Source of the DNA: Rallus limicola
Lineage: Eukaryota; Chordata; Aves; Gruiformes; Rallidae
Assembly: GCA_022605955.1 (NCBI GenBank)
Contig: JAKCOZ010000010.1
Span: forward strand, 3,224,001-3,288,000
Direction: 5' to 3'
DNA: 64,000 nt
The position numbers and the translations under genes are program-made. The stretch's first letter is position 1. Each line of letters starts with the position of its first letter. Of the stretch, positions 41,375 through 52,082 are shown piece after piece. The notes under the pieces are model-generated. The model had not been told where the DNA came from and made no database searches. It saw only the letters and a list, made by a program, of their open reading frames with translations.

Positions 41375-44300
41375 CTGGAAAAAATACAAACAAACAAACG
41401 AGAATGACATGAGGTGCTGCACAAATATACTGACTCAGTAACATACCCAGCTGGAGTGGAGGGACACGGCACGACACACAAAAGCAAAGCTGTCCTTAAC
41501 ACCCCAGCCCACAGGCATGGCACGTCAGGGGAGAACCCTGCCGGCCAGCATCCTTGAAAATGCCACTAGCTCAACTATTGAATGCCATGAACTGGGGCTA
41601 TCTTGGGAGGGGGGTGTACAGAGACTGAGTTCATCTTGAGGACACTCTTCTTATATGGACCTCCAAAGCAAAAAATACAAGTCTTCAAACAATGTTGCTT
41701 CGGCATTCAGAGACTGCAGTGCTGCCCAAGAGATTTACTTCTACATAAGTGAGCCTGATTCCCTCCCTAAAAAGTTGGAATATACAAAGAAAACACAGGA
41801 CAAAAAAAAACCCAAAAACCAAACCCAAAAGTGGACGCAGACTATGATCAACTGCATTCTGTTAAAAAAATTACACACAACTGAAATTTCCATTACAGCA
41901 AGTTTCCAACTGGTTCCAGTTAGCTAGGATTTTGGAACAAGACAGATCTATTGACCTGCTCTGGTTTCTGGGACCACTTATCCTCCAGCCCAACTGGCAG
42001 AGGCCAGGTGAAGGATAAACATGGACGTCTCACTACTCGGCGACAGCTGAAATTCCACTGAAATTGCTGGTTATTGCGCGCACACCGAGCACTGCCAGCA
42101 GCACGCTCCTGGCCAATGGTCCAACCATTTAACAGCTCCGGGTGTACGAAAGCAACAGCAGAGCTGCAGTTGGTGTGGAAAGCCTGAAAGGTGACAGATT
42201 ACATCACAGGCTTGCGCCTGTGGGCTCCCTGACCCTATGCAGGGGAACAGCCTACCCTTCGCGTGCCTCCATCCCTGCCACACTATGGGGGCCAGCATCT
42301 CAAAGCTGGTGCACAGGAAACCACCCCCGCCTCGCCTCTCTGTCGGGTTGCTGAAGGGACTCCCTGGCCCTGGAGCTGTGTACGTGTCTCTCTGCCACCC
42401 AGAGATACCGGCAGGCTGTGTGTGGGGACACAGGCAACCCTCAGCCAAGGGCAACATGTCCCTGGTGCTCTGAGCAGTGGTGGGATGGGGAGTCACCACC
42501 CCATGCCTTCTGATATAGGGAGGCTTTGCCTCACCAGCATGTACAGGACAGAGCCCCTCATGCCAGCACCTCTTGTTTCACGGGGTAAGAACTGAAAAAC
42601 CTTGCTGTCAGGGACAACAGGCACTGAACTTTGACTCTGGATGATGCTGCTCCACAGGTTCCTGTCAGCAGGTTGAAAATACATGCAGCTCCATCCCCAT
42701 CCCTAAGCTGCACATCCAGCTTATCACTCTTTCCCAAAGTTTATTAGGGCAGCACCACTTTCCTGCGGGCCAGAGGGAAACTGCATCTGCCCCGGCCACA
42801 GCGGGTCCATACGGGAAGCATGTCCCCTTCCTTCCCAGGAGGCAAGCTCCCTTGGCAGTCGCCCTTGCCCCTTTCCCCCTGGGGAGGTGGGGAAGAGCCG
42901 TGTTTATTACTGCAGCTGTTACTCCTGACACAGCGCGACGCGATGCGCTCCCCAGGAGCGCTGCAGATAGATGCAAACGAGCCTCCGAGCTGGTAACGCC
43001 AGCGCAGCCGGGTATTCTTTCTTTTGTTTATCGGCTCAGCGCTCAGCCCTCTCTGGTGTCATCCTCTGGCGATCCCGCGCTCTCCTTTCTCGCTGGCAAC
43101 AACTCCGGGGCAAACGGTACTTAGGAAAAATTAATGTGCTGTCAGTGTTTCACAGCAACTCCGCGATGTTCCAGCTGATGCATGTCATGTCAGGTAACGG
43201 TCAGGAACCATGAGCACTCACACCTTCTGAACTGGCTCTCTAGCCTGCCTTCAGAGACTGGGCATTCACCGAGGAAGGGTCATTAAATTACACCAGAGTG
43301 TGCCACAAACAAAACTGGGTTATTCAAAACGTGCTGCAGCTTCACACCCTATTCAAAGGAGGCAGGTGGGAACTATGGAGAAAGAGGTGCTACTCTGGCA
43401 AGGATAACCTGACTGTAGTGGTCACAGTGAGCCACAGGTGGGCCTGGGAGATCTAAGCGCCCTCCTTTCAAAACCAGACCCCTTTTGTTGTTACCCTGCT
43501 ACACGGCTGTGCTGCTCGGTGTCACCACAGTCATCACCACTTCCCTCTCACTCTTCATGGGAAAAAAGCCCCAAACCCAAAGTGGTACAAAAGCAGCAAA
43601 ACCTTCTCTGCTTCAGAAATCAGCTCTGAGAAAGGGTCTAAGCAACGCCTCGAAGGCAGCTTCAATCCCTTTAACTGCTTCCTATGGTTCTGAAGGAAGG
43701 TGATGCTCCTGGCTCTGCACACCTGCTGGGACACTGACTAGGCTCTTACTCCATCTACACCCCACGGGCCCTTCCACAGCCTCCTGGCCCCGTGGGTAGG
43801 TGGATGGCACTGGTGACATGGCACAGCTGGATGCCACCTCTATCTGGACCCCACAAGCAGCGGCCACTCTGAGCAGGAGACCAGAGGTTCCACAGGCTGC
43901 CCCAGCTCTGCGCCCACCCGGTGAGCTCTGAAGACAGGGTGCAACAGCATCATCTACTGAATTGGTACCTTCAGATCTTTTATTATTAAAAATAAATAGG
44001 TAGGCAAACAAAGTTATTATCTGCGCAAAAAGAACTGTGAGCCCAGCCATTCTCTTAAAATCTAATGTATGACCAGAGTGCATTTCAGACACTGAAGTCT
44101 GCTGGGGATCTGCAGCCCAGTCTAAACAGCCACTATTAAAGGCTCCAACCAGCCTTTGGAATCCAGGTTTGAAGATTAAAAAAAAATAAAATTAAAAAGA
44201 CTGCCTCAAGTGCTCCAAGCAGAAAGTTCCCCTAACACACATGGCAAGGAATAGCCTCCTTTTAGAACCATTATGCGAATTTTTTTAAAAGTCAACTTTT

Positions 44301-46497
44301 AAAGTGCCAAGAAAAATAACACATCATACAACTTCTCACGCAGCGGTACTCAAAACTAAAAGAAGCAAAATCCAAAAGCCTTCCAAATGTATTTAGTTAT
44401 CTTAAATTTTCATGCAGCATGTAGAAAGCGTGCCCATCAAACATGAAAGCCCCAAAGCCAGGACTAGAAAGAAGGCTGAGCCCTTGGTTTGTGAGCAGCC
44501 ACAATTTCTGAAAAAGCACATTCGCCTCCACAACTTCCGTGTTCACCAAAGCCATCAAACACACGTACATAGTCAGCATTCATAACACGCTGGCGTTTTC
44601 CTCATCAGGGTGAATTCAGACATGTAGAAATAAAAAGCCAGGAGAAGTAAGAAACCAAGAGATGGAGGTGGCTGCAGAGGCCTGAAACTGCATCACACAG
44701 TTCAGCTGTATAGGGCATTTTGACAGTGCTGACAGGGGCAAGGGGAAGGCAATGTTTTAACATGGAGTTGCTGTCCTGACTGTAATCCATACATAGAGGC
44801 TCCCAGGACCAACCAGTAAGACCAGTGTCTTACTACCCAGACACTTTCAATAGTGTGTTTTAATGCCTGGAGCCAAACCCTGGTATCAGGCAGACCAGTG
44901 AAGGCCTGCAACCATTCTGTTCCAACAAATCCACAATTACATCAAGTCTAACTAGGGCAAGAAATTGGACCCCTTGATTTGCGAGCGCATCTTCACATAT
45001 TACATTTCACCTTGTGACAATGTAAAAAAAGTTTGGATTTTTTTTTTCTTTTTCCTCCCTCAAATTTCACTAAGGTTTTATTCCCTTCTATCATTAACGA
45101 GTCGATCCTGCAAGGCACTGGGTGACACCAGTTTTTATTTACATTCCTTAATTAGGAATACTGAAGGCCCGCAGCTCAGAGGGGCGCCGGAAGAAACTGA
45201 GGGCTACTTCACACTTCTAAAGATGAAGCCACCGCCTCAGCCTGTGTTTAGATTCGTGCTTTCAAAGTTGCCTAATGGAGTCAGGCACCTTTCTCACTAG
45301 GTCTTTGGCAATTTGCTTTGGCCCCTCTGTTTTACAGGTGTCTAATTATTAGGACTCTCATCTGAAAAGCTCGGTGTGAAACACTTAAAACCGCCTCTTT
45401 CTAAAAACTGAGAAGCTTCTAACAACTGTTCAGGCACTGTTAATGTGCCAGGGAGCTGGGCAACCAGGGAGCATTAGGATGGGGAGCACTATGCCTTCCC
45501 CTGCATCCTGGCAGGCTGCAGTAGCCGGCAAGGATTCGGGGACCTGCTTCAATGCAGAGGCAAAAGATGAAGCCCGGAGACGGCCTTACCTGCGGCCTTA
45601 TCCCTACTTGTACGAGAGGGATTTTTATGGTGAGCAGCTATCACTGGCCCCATGGCAGTCCCCCTCACACCAGGAAAAGACAACTTTTCTCTCTCTGTCC
45701 ATTCCAGACTCGTTCGCCTCATTTCCACCTCAAGCACTGTTATAAGCCATAAAAAAATACAGCCGGACCCAGGCACCGGAGTTGGGAACGGTGTGACCCG
45801 TGACAAATTCAGGCCCGTTATTTCTATTTACAGATGACCTTCAAGCTAAACCCAGAGCCTAACTAGCTCCAGCTCGTGGGGGGAAGGGAAGGGGGCAGGA
45901 GCGGGTTTTGAACTCATCTACCCCTGTAGGGAGCAAGACCCAGATCACCGCTTCGCACCCACCCACCCCCCCCCGGAAATTCAGGGGCGGCGAGACCTGT
46001 GCGAGGGAGGGGATCGCCCCCCGGCAGCGCCGGGCAGCCTGCGAGGACAGCCCGGTCGGTTGGATGGGGGCAGCCGTGCGAGCAGGCAACGCGGAGGGCG
46101 AGAGAGGGAGAGAGCGAGCGCAAAACAATCCCCGAGTTTCAAAGCGGAGGCACCGGCCGCCTCCCAATCCGCTTCCCCGTGCGAGCTGCTCCGGGGCTAC
46201 AAGGGCACGGCGAGGAACAGCGCCGGCCGCCGGGGCAGGGCTTCCCTCCCGCCTACCGCCGACCCGCTCGCCGGCGCGGCGGAGGCAAGCACCGCGCGGG
46301 GCAGGGCCGACCCCGCCGGGCGGGACTGCCGGCTCCCCCGCCCCGCCGCCCCCGGCCGCGCTCCCCCTCCGCGGGGGGGGGCAGGGGGGGGAGTAACCTT
46401 CACCCCTCACGAACCGGGCTACGCCGGGGGACGGCTCCCCGCAGCATCTCTCCGCCAGTACCCATGGAGGTGCCCGGGCCGCCCCGCCGCGACCCAC
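41375..46497 (-). other. NFATC1: NFATC1 intron 2 (5.1 kb; last part of the longer intron in alpha transcripts)
   Basis: Spliced from the beta exon (donor GTGGGT) to exon 3; in alpha transcripts it forms part of a 9.7-kb intron starting at 51057. Sequence composition shifts from ordinary intronic on the left to CpG-rich from about 45.9 kb onwards. No repeat I can name and no further exon is seen. Long open frames at 45.9-46.5 kb on both strands are products of stop-poor GC-rich sequence. Confidence 0.8.
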
Positions 46498-46579
46498 CTC
46501 CGCCGCCGGCCTCATCGCTGTGCTTGAACTCGAAGAGGAAATCGAAGTCAAACTCCGGCTCGGCCTCCACGCCCGTCAT
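46498..46579 (-). CDS. NFATC1: NFATC1 exon 2: alternative beta N-terminus (promoter P2)
   Basis: The ATG at 46579 opens a 27-codon segment, MTGVEAEPEFDFDFLFEF followed by KHSDEAGGG, then donor GGAG|GTGGGT. It corresponds to the beta N-terminus of mammalian NFATc1, recognised by the acidic and aromatic EFDFxFLFEF core. The exon ends in phase 1, and G + AA rebuilds the glutamate preceding HYNY of exon 3. The start has a purine (G) at -3 (GAGCCATGA). The beta form replaces the alpha leader with an acidic/hydrophobic one. In mammals P2 is the more constitutive promoter; whether that holds here cannot be read from sequence. Confidence 0.96.
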
Positions 46580-47200
46580 GGCTCCCGCCGCGACCCCCGC
46601 CACGCTCCGGCACCCAGGCGGCACAACCCTCGGCCCGCCCCGTCGGGCCCGCCCCGTCGCGCCCGGACACCTGCTGCCGGCGGGACGGGCCGAGCTCCCC
46701 CGCAGCGGCGGGCTGCGCGCAAGCCCCGGCAAGGCGCAGGACGGCGGCCGCTGCGGGCGGTAACGTGACCCCGGCCCCGACGGGCGGCCTATCTCGCTGC
46801 CGCCGCCTCTGATCCGCCCTCCCTCCCGCTGTTGATGTTTCCGGGTAGATGCAAACAGCCGCGGTGCCCGGCCTCCCCCCTCCCCGCACCCCCCCGCCGG
46901 GGCTCAGCCTGCGCCTCGCGGGGAGCCCCTCCGAGCTCCCGCCTCCCCGCCCCGCGCGGGGGGCCCGGCACCGGAGGGGAACCCAGACCCCCGGCTCGCT
47001 GGGCGCGGGATGAGGAGGCCGGGGGCAGCCGGGCAGCAGCACTTCACCTGCTCCCTCCCGGTGGTAGCAGACTGCCGCAGGTGCCGGGCCACCGCCAAAC
47101 GAAGCGGCGCAGGAGTGGAGCTTTCCGACCTCGGCCGGGGGGGGGGGGGTACGGGCTGAGGGGGGTGGCTGCTGTGTGCCCGGCCGGGACACCGGCGCGC
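46580..47200 (-). promoter_or_regulatory. NFATC1: Probable NFATC1 P2 promoter and beta 5'UTR region
   Basis: The region directly upstream of the beta start is extremely GC-rich, with repeated GGGCGG/CCGCCC-like boxes and a 13-base G run near 47137-47149. There is no obvious minus-strand TATA box within 150 bp of the start codon, which fits a CpG-island promoter with dispersed initiation. The transcription start cannot be placed from sequence alone, so the limits are approximate. Confidence 0.5.
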
Positions 47201-47337
47201 CCCGCTTTTTGCCCAGTGGCTGTTACAGGCTTCCTCCGCGGGTCCTTACCATGCCGTGTCTGCGAGCCAGGAGGCTTCGCTTTCATTTATTTATTGTTTA
47301 TTTTTACTTAGTTGCAGCACCCACTAGTGCCAACTGC

Positions 47338-47346
47338 TATAAAAAG
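47338..47346 (+). promoter_or_regulatory. Consensus TATA box on the strand opposite NFATC1
   Basis: TATAAAAAG occurs in the plus orientation inside the CpG block, about 760 bp upstream of the beta start codon. It would direct transcription away from NFATC1 exon 2, towards exon 1, antisense to intron 1. No plausible protein is encoded just downstream. It could mark a divergent or antisense non-coding start, or simply be an AT-rich island by chance. Confidence 0.35.
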
Positions 47347-47746
47347 CGCATTAAAGCGGGACCCATAACATTACCGGCCGCCTCCGTGCGCCGGGGAGGG
47401 AAAGGTCTCCCGGCCGAGGCCGCGCACTGGGAGGCGCTTGCAAAGGGCCCGGGGACGGGGCGAGACAGGACGGCACGGCGCTGCCCCGGCCTTTCCCGCT
47501 AGTACGGGTTGAAAATCAATTGGAGAAAAAGAAATTAGGCTCCCCTCCATCTTTCCTTCCCCACCCCCCCACCGTCCCCACCCCCGTTCAGAAAAGCACT
47601 TCTGACAGATCACATCGTCCGGTTTGAGAGTCTCCGCCAGGCAGAGGAGCTCCCCGCCCCGGCAGCTTGGCTCGCCCCGGCTCTTGAGCCTCCCTGAGCT
47701 TCAGGCCGGATTTCAAAAGGGATAGGGTTTTTTTTTTAAGCGGCTA

Positions 47747-47790
47747 TGGAAATGGTATTCCCTCCTAAACTCAGGGAATACCATTTTCCA
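47747..47790. repeat. Near-perfect hairpin with NFAT-core arms in intron 1
   Basis: TGGAAATGGTATTCCCT (47747-47763) and AGGGAATACCATTTTCCA (47773-47790) are reverse complements apart from one extra base in the right arm, with a 9-base loop. Each arm carries a GGAAA NFAT core pointing outwards. The stem is shorter than a typical microRNA precursor. It lies about 1.2 kb upstream of the beta start codon, between P1 and P2. Confidence 0.9.
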
Positions 47791-50700
47791 GGCGCATGGC
47801 TGAAATCTCCGTTACAAAGTGCCAGGAAAACACTTTTTCTTTCTTTCCACCCGAGGCCGTGATGCTTTTTCTCCCCCTCGGCAGGACCGGCCCTGCTGCA
47901 GTCTCGTCTTTCGCAGGAGCTGGCGGGCACCAGCAGCCCCTGGCGCCGACGAGACACCCCCGGGGCACGCAGAGACCTCGGTGCCCCCGTGGGACTGGGC
48001 TTCGGGCTGGAGGGGACGGGGTCTGCTCTGGGGCGGAGGTGAGGCAGCCGCCGTGGGGCTGCCCTCGGTCCCCTGCTCACAGCCGCTTCCCCGAAGCGCC
48101 GGGACTGAGTCACCCGAGTGTGCGAAAGGCCTTGGCAGTAGCGGAACCCCTCTGCCTGCGGCTGCCGAGGCCCTGCTCACCCCGGGGTGCCGGAGCAGGC
48201 CAGGAGCGGCCCGGCCCAGCCCAGGAGAGGGGCCGCGCCGCAGGGAACAGCATCCCGCTTCGCTTGACCTGCGCACGTCCCGCAGCCTCTGCCCCGACGG
48301 CAGGGGAAGGGGAGGGGGGGCTGTCACCCGGCCCGCTCCCTGCCCAGGGCCTACAGACGGGACAGAGTCGTGACAGAGAGCCCGTATCACGGGGCTCACC
48401 CCCCTGCCGCCCCTGCGCGCCGGGCTTTGGTGTGCTCCCCACCTCTCGCCGGGGCGCCCCGGGGCGGGGGGAAGCGGGGAGGATCTCTCAAGTACCCGCA
48501 GCTCTCGCGTCTCTGCTTCTCCTACTCCTGGTACCTGCGAGATGGGTGTATGGTCCCGAACTATTTTAGGGGCTGCTCGATTTGCCAGGGCTACCAGCCC
48601 TGGCGCGGTCAGTGAGGTGCCTCGGTGGGCACCCTTCCCTTGGAGAAGGAACAAAGATGTGCCGCGGATCGGTAAAAACCGAAGTGATGCCACGTGTAGG
48701 GACAGAGTAACAGCGTCGCGCCGGCTAAGCACCCCTTTTAAAACAATGCCATTAAACTGGGGAGAACGAAACAAGTTGCAACGGGGGTCGTTGTGCCACG
48801 CCGAGCCCATCCCCGTGGCCGCCCGGCGCCTTCGCGCTACCCGCCGACCGACCCACCAAGCCCAAGCGCTGCCGACCCCAAGGCTCTCCTCGTAATTAAC
48901 TCGAGCTGTCACCGCTTCTCCGGTCACGACGTGTGTCCGACAAGGGAGGGACACGGCGGACGGGCTGCTCTAGCTCCAGCCGCGCAGCCTGAAGGAGAAT
49001 TTAACCCGCGTATGTGGCGTTACCCAACGGGCACTGTCTGACCCAAAGGACCCCGCACCTCGCGATGACCCAAAAATAACAAAAAGCGGGGTCCTGCCAC
49101 CGGGACACCATGCGAGGGTTTCTTCCCAGGGTAAGCAAGGAGTGCTTTCTTTGATTGGTGCAGTTGGGCAATCAAGAGGCACCTTAATTTGCAGGCGGCA
49201 ATCCTGACTCGCAGGGCTCCCCTACGTGTTTCCTGGATTGGGTCACACTTTCTGGCTGGCCTCATTTTCTTAGTCCCTTACAAAAGAGATCAACAGGGAA
49301 GGGAACTGCCGGCGAGGACTGTCTACAGTGGCAGAAATGCCAGAGAAGGGGCGCTTACATATATATATGTGTGTGCAAAATTCATTATTTTTTTTTCTTT
49401 TTTTTTACAAGAGGCCGTACGCTGTTTGCGTCAGCTGCCTCGGGGTGTAATTTTTTACAAGTTAGTGCGTTCGGTGCCCTTGAAGCCCAGAGCGCTGGAG
49501 CCGCCATGCAGGCAGCGCTCCGAGGTCCGGCCGTGCGAAAGGCACGCAAGCCAACGCTATTAAGTGCAGCGTAATTAACCTGCATCCGAAAAGGCGCTCG
49601 AATGCTGCAAAAGCGGAGCCGCGGCCGCAGCCGCGTCTGTCTGTCGCTTTTGCACTGGCAAGTGTCCTGTCAACTGAAACGAACCCCTGGAGTGAAAACT
49701 TCTGTGTCAAAAAAAGAAAGAAAAGATGGGTCCTTGAGCGCCCGTCCAGCTTTCCTGGGACAAAGCCGGGGAGGGGAGCCCCGTTGTCCTACTCTGCGGA
49801 ATAAACGCCGTGGACGGACACGATCCTACCCCCTCCCCCCATCTCCCCCCAACTTTCTCTTTCTACGATGTGCTGTGCCCTGCCCGAGCCCCGCGGGCCG
49901 GTTTGGCCTCAGGAGCAGCAGAGCGACAGCACCAGAGATCGGAAGGAAACCTGGGAGCCCAGGAGCAGCCGGGAATAGGGATTGGGGGGGAGGCGGGGGG
50001 GTGGAAGGCTAGAGGGGATGTGACAGAGGGCTGCCCCCGGACCCGCGGCGGGAGCCGTGAGCTGCTCCGCACCTGCTGCATCACCCCCGGGAGGCGATGC
50101 CCGGCTACCGTCTGCGGGGTCCCGCTCCCGCGGCGCGGTGGTGCCGAAAGGCGCTGACAGAGAAAAGCGAAGTGCGAAACTTTCCGCCAGCGAGTAGAGC
50201 GGTGCTGGGTAACGATGCTCCGGGGAGGGGGCAAAAATGTCCCGATTGGCACAGGAGAGGCCAAGCCGGTCCCGCCTCCAGCCGGACACCGCTCCTGGCA
50301 GGACCGAGTCTAGCCCGGAGGAACAAAGCGGTTCCGAAGCCCCGCGCCCGCAGCCCTTCTCTATAGAAACTTTGCCGCTGTGTTTTCAGCGCGCTTTTCG
50401 CAGATGGGTTACTACGGGGCATCGACAGAAGTCGCGACAGAGAGCCGGGGTCGCGGGGCAAGTGTTCCCCCGGAGCCCCGGCGGCGGCGAGCCCACACCC
50501 CCGGCGGCGCGGGGGGCCCGGGGCAGAGTAGCTCCGCAGCCAGCCGCGGCGTGCCCGCCCGTTTCGGTGCAGGGCTGGCCGCTGGTGTGACGCCTGGCAC
50601 TGACCAGGACACGCGTTTTTAGGAGGCTCCCCCATTTTCCCAAGAGCCAGGGGTGGCTGCAATTACAGGGTGCATTCTGACCTCCTCCAAAACCAAGCCC

Positions 50701-51057
50701 GGGTCTGGAGAGGGGAATCCCCGAGCCGCTTCGCAGCGGCTTCCCCCGACCGGACCCCCCGGTGCCCCCGCAGCTCCGCGCTGCCGGAGAGGAGCGATGC
50801 AGCGCCGCCACCGCGCTGCCCCGCCGGGCCGGGCCGGGCCCGGCCGGCACCGGGAGAGAGCCCGAGAGCGGGCCCGGCCCGGCGGGAGGCGGCCGGGAGC
50901 GGCGGCGCGGCCGAGGCGGCGCCGTGCGAGAGGCGAAGGAGACACCTATTGGCAAGCGGCCGCCGGCAAACCGCCGGGCCGCCGCGGGGAAACACCGGGG
51001 GACACCGCCGCCCTCCGCCCGCCCGCCCGCCCGCCCTCCCGCAGCGCCGCCCGTTAC

Positions 51058-51190
51058 CTTCCTCCGCCGCCTTCATGGTGCTGCCGAGCGGGCGGGCGCC
51101 GCGCTGCAGGGCCGCCGCCGGCCTCTCTCTCCCACTGGCTGGGTCCCGCGACGGCGGCGCGGCGGCGGCCGGCGGGGCAGCGCTTGGCAT
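51058..51190 (-). CDS. NFATC1: NFATC1 exon 1: alpha N-terminus (promoter P1)
   Basis: The ATG at 51190 opens 44 codons starting MPSAAPPAAAAPPSRDP and ending GSTMKAAEE, then donor GAAG|GTAACG. The MPS start and the MKxAEE end match the alpha leader of mammalian NFATc1; the middle is divergent and alanine/proline/arginine-rich. The phase-1 end joins exon 3 as EE-E-HYNY, exactly as in mammals. The first ATG has T at -3, a weak context; the in-frame ATG at 51076 (MKAAEE) has A at -3. The open frame extends upstream to a GTG at 51343, which I do not take as a start. In mammals this exon is used by the inducible P1 promoter in activated lymphocytes. Confidence 0.93.
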
Positions 51191-51282
51191 CCACCCGGAG
51201 GGGCGGCGGAGCCCCGGCGCCGCTCCCCGGGCCGCTGCCGGCCCCTCGCCGCCTGCCCCGCGCCCGCACCCCCCGCCCGCCT

Positions 51283-51381
51283 TCACGCCCCGGCGGCCGG
51301 GGTCGCGCCGCCCCCGGCGTGGTAGCCGCGCCCGCGGAGGCACAGGAGATCGCCGCCGCCGCCCCCCCGGGGCCGGGGCAT
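51283..51381 (-). other. Possible upstream ORF in the alpha 5' leader
   Basis: An ATG at 51381 opens a 32-codon frame (start MPRPRGGGGG) that stops at 51283, about 90 bases before the alpha start codon and out of frame with it. It is present in the mRNA only if transcription starts upstream of 51381, as the TATA-like element at 51557 suggests. Its ATG context is weak (T at -3). No peptide function is implied. Confidence 0.3.
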
Positions 51382-51556
51382 GGAGAGGAGGGCGGGTGTG
51401 CGTGGGGACTTCGGAGGCACTGCCCGCGCCGCGGCGGCGGGACGGGACGGCGGGCGCTGCCCACCCGCCGGGTGCCGCAGGCGGGGGACGGGGGCGAGTG
51501 AGTGTGCGGAGCAGGGAAGTCTCGCTCTGACGCAGGGCTGCGCGCCCGGCGCCGCC

Positions 51557-51573
51557 TTTTTAAAGCTGGAAAA
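51557..51573 (-). promoter_or_regulatory. NFATC1: Candidate P1 core: TATA-like element with adjacent NFAT core
   Basis: Read on the minus strand, TTTTCC (NFAT core, 51568-51573) is followed four bases later by TTTAAAAA (51557-51564). A start about 25-30 bases downstream would fall near 51530-51540, giving an alpha 5' leader of roughly 340 bases. A CRE/AP-1-like GCGTCAG lies just after the predicted start. These are motif readings; no transcript end is available. Confidence 0.4.
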
Positions 51574-51980
51574 CACCCCCCCACCTCCCTTCCCCTCCCG
51601 GCCCCTCTCCCCGCCCTTGCCCCGTGATGTTAGCCGCGCCCCAGCCCCGCCGCCGGCGGGCGGCCAGCGGGAGGCGGGCACCGGCGGGCACCGACGGGCA
51701 CCGTCCGCCGCTGCGCCGTCAGCCCGCCCCTCCGCGGGGCACTGCGACCGCCCGGCTCCCCCCCCGCGGCCCCGTCTCCGCCTGCGCGGTCCCCGCTGCC
51801 CGCGGGAGCCGGGTATCCTCCTCGGGGGAGCGGGCGGCGCGCCGGGGTCGCGAAGTGAAGGAGGGGAGGGAGGGCAGACGGGGGAGAGAGCGAGGCGGGC
51901 AGGCGGGGAGGGGGGGAAAGAGCGAGGCAGCCTCGCATGCTGAAATCATTATGTAAAAAATCGCAGGCTTCCCCCGCTGT

Positions 51981-52030
51981 GGAAATTTGGAAAAGAGCAT
52001 CAACTGGCAGGCGAGAGAAAGGAAAATCCC
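51981..52030 (+). promoter_or_regulatory. NFATC1: Tandem NFAT-type sites upstream of P1
   Basis: GGAAATTTGGAAAA (51981-51994) holds two GGAAA cores eight bases apart in direct orientation, and a third, GGAAAATCCC, follows at 52021-52030. The group is about 450 bp upstream of the predicted P1 start, just beyond an AT-rich stretch in the CpG block. Mammalian P1 is known to be autoregulated through tandem NFAT sites in its upstream region, so this is the natural counterpart candidate. Identity with the mammalian sites was not tested by alignment. Confidence 0.5.
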
Positions 52031-52082
52031 ATTCTGCTAAATTACTAACAGACCCGGTGGACTCGGTTTCAGTCGCTCCAGA

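Larger units (their letters stand above)
46580..51057 (-). other. NFATC1: NFATC1 intron 1, between alternative first exons
   Basis: About 4.5 kb from the exon 1 donor (GAAG|GTAACG) to the beta exon. It contains P2, the NFAT-core hairpin at 47747-47790, a plus-strand TATA box at 47338, an AP-1 heptamer TGAGTCA at 48106-48112 and a short AT/GT dinucleotide run near 49362-49376. In mouse the first Nfatc1 intron contains an autoregulated endocardial enhancer, so regulatory content is expected here. Open frames of up to 380 codons in this interval lack recognisable similarity and overlap on both strands. Confidence 0.75.

Noticed and set aside
45999..46763. 254-codon open frame on the plus strand covering exon 2
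   Set aside because: It is antisense to the beta exon and a by-product of CpG-rich sequence; the minus-strand reading gives the recognisable NFATc1 leader.
47812..48954. 380-codon open frame on the minus strand, overlapped by long plus-strand frames
   Set aside because: It lies in GC-rich, stop-poor sequence of intron 1, the translation is R/P/G/A-rich without recognisable domains, and comparable frames run on the other strand.
51191..51343. Upstream in-frame extension of the alpha exon to 51343
   Set aside because: The codon at 51343 is GTG, not ATG, and the extension is not part of the mammalian alpha protein as I know it.
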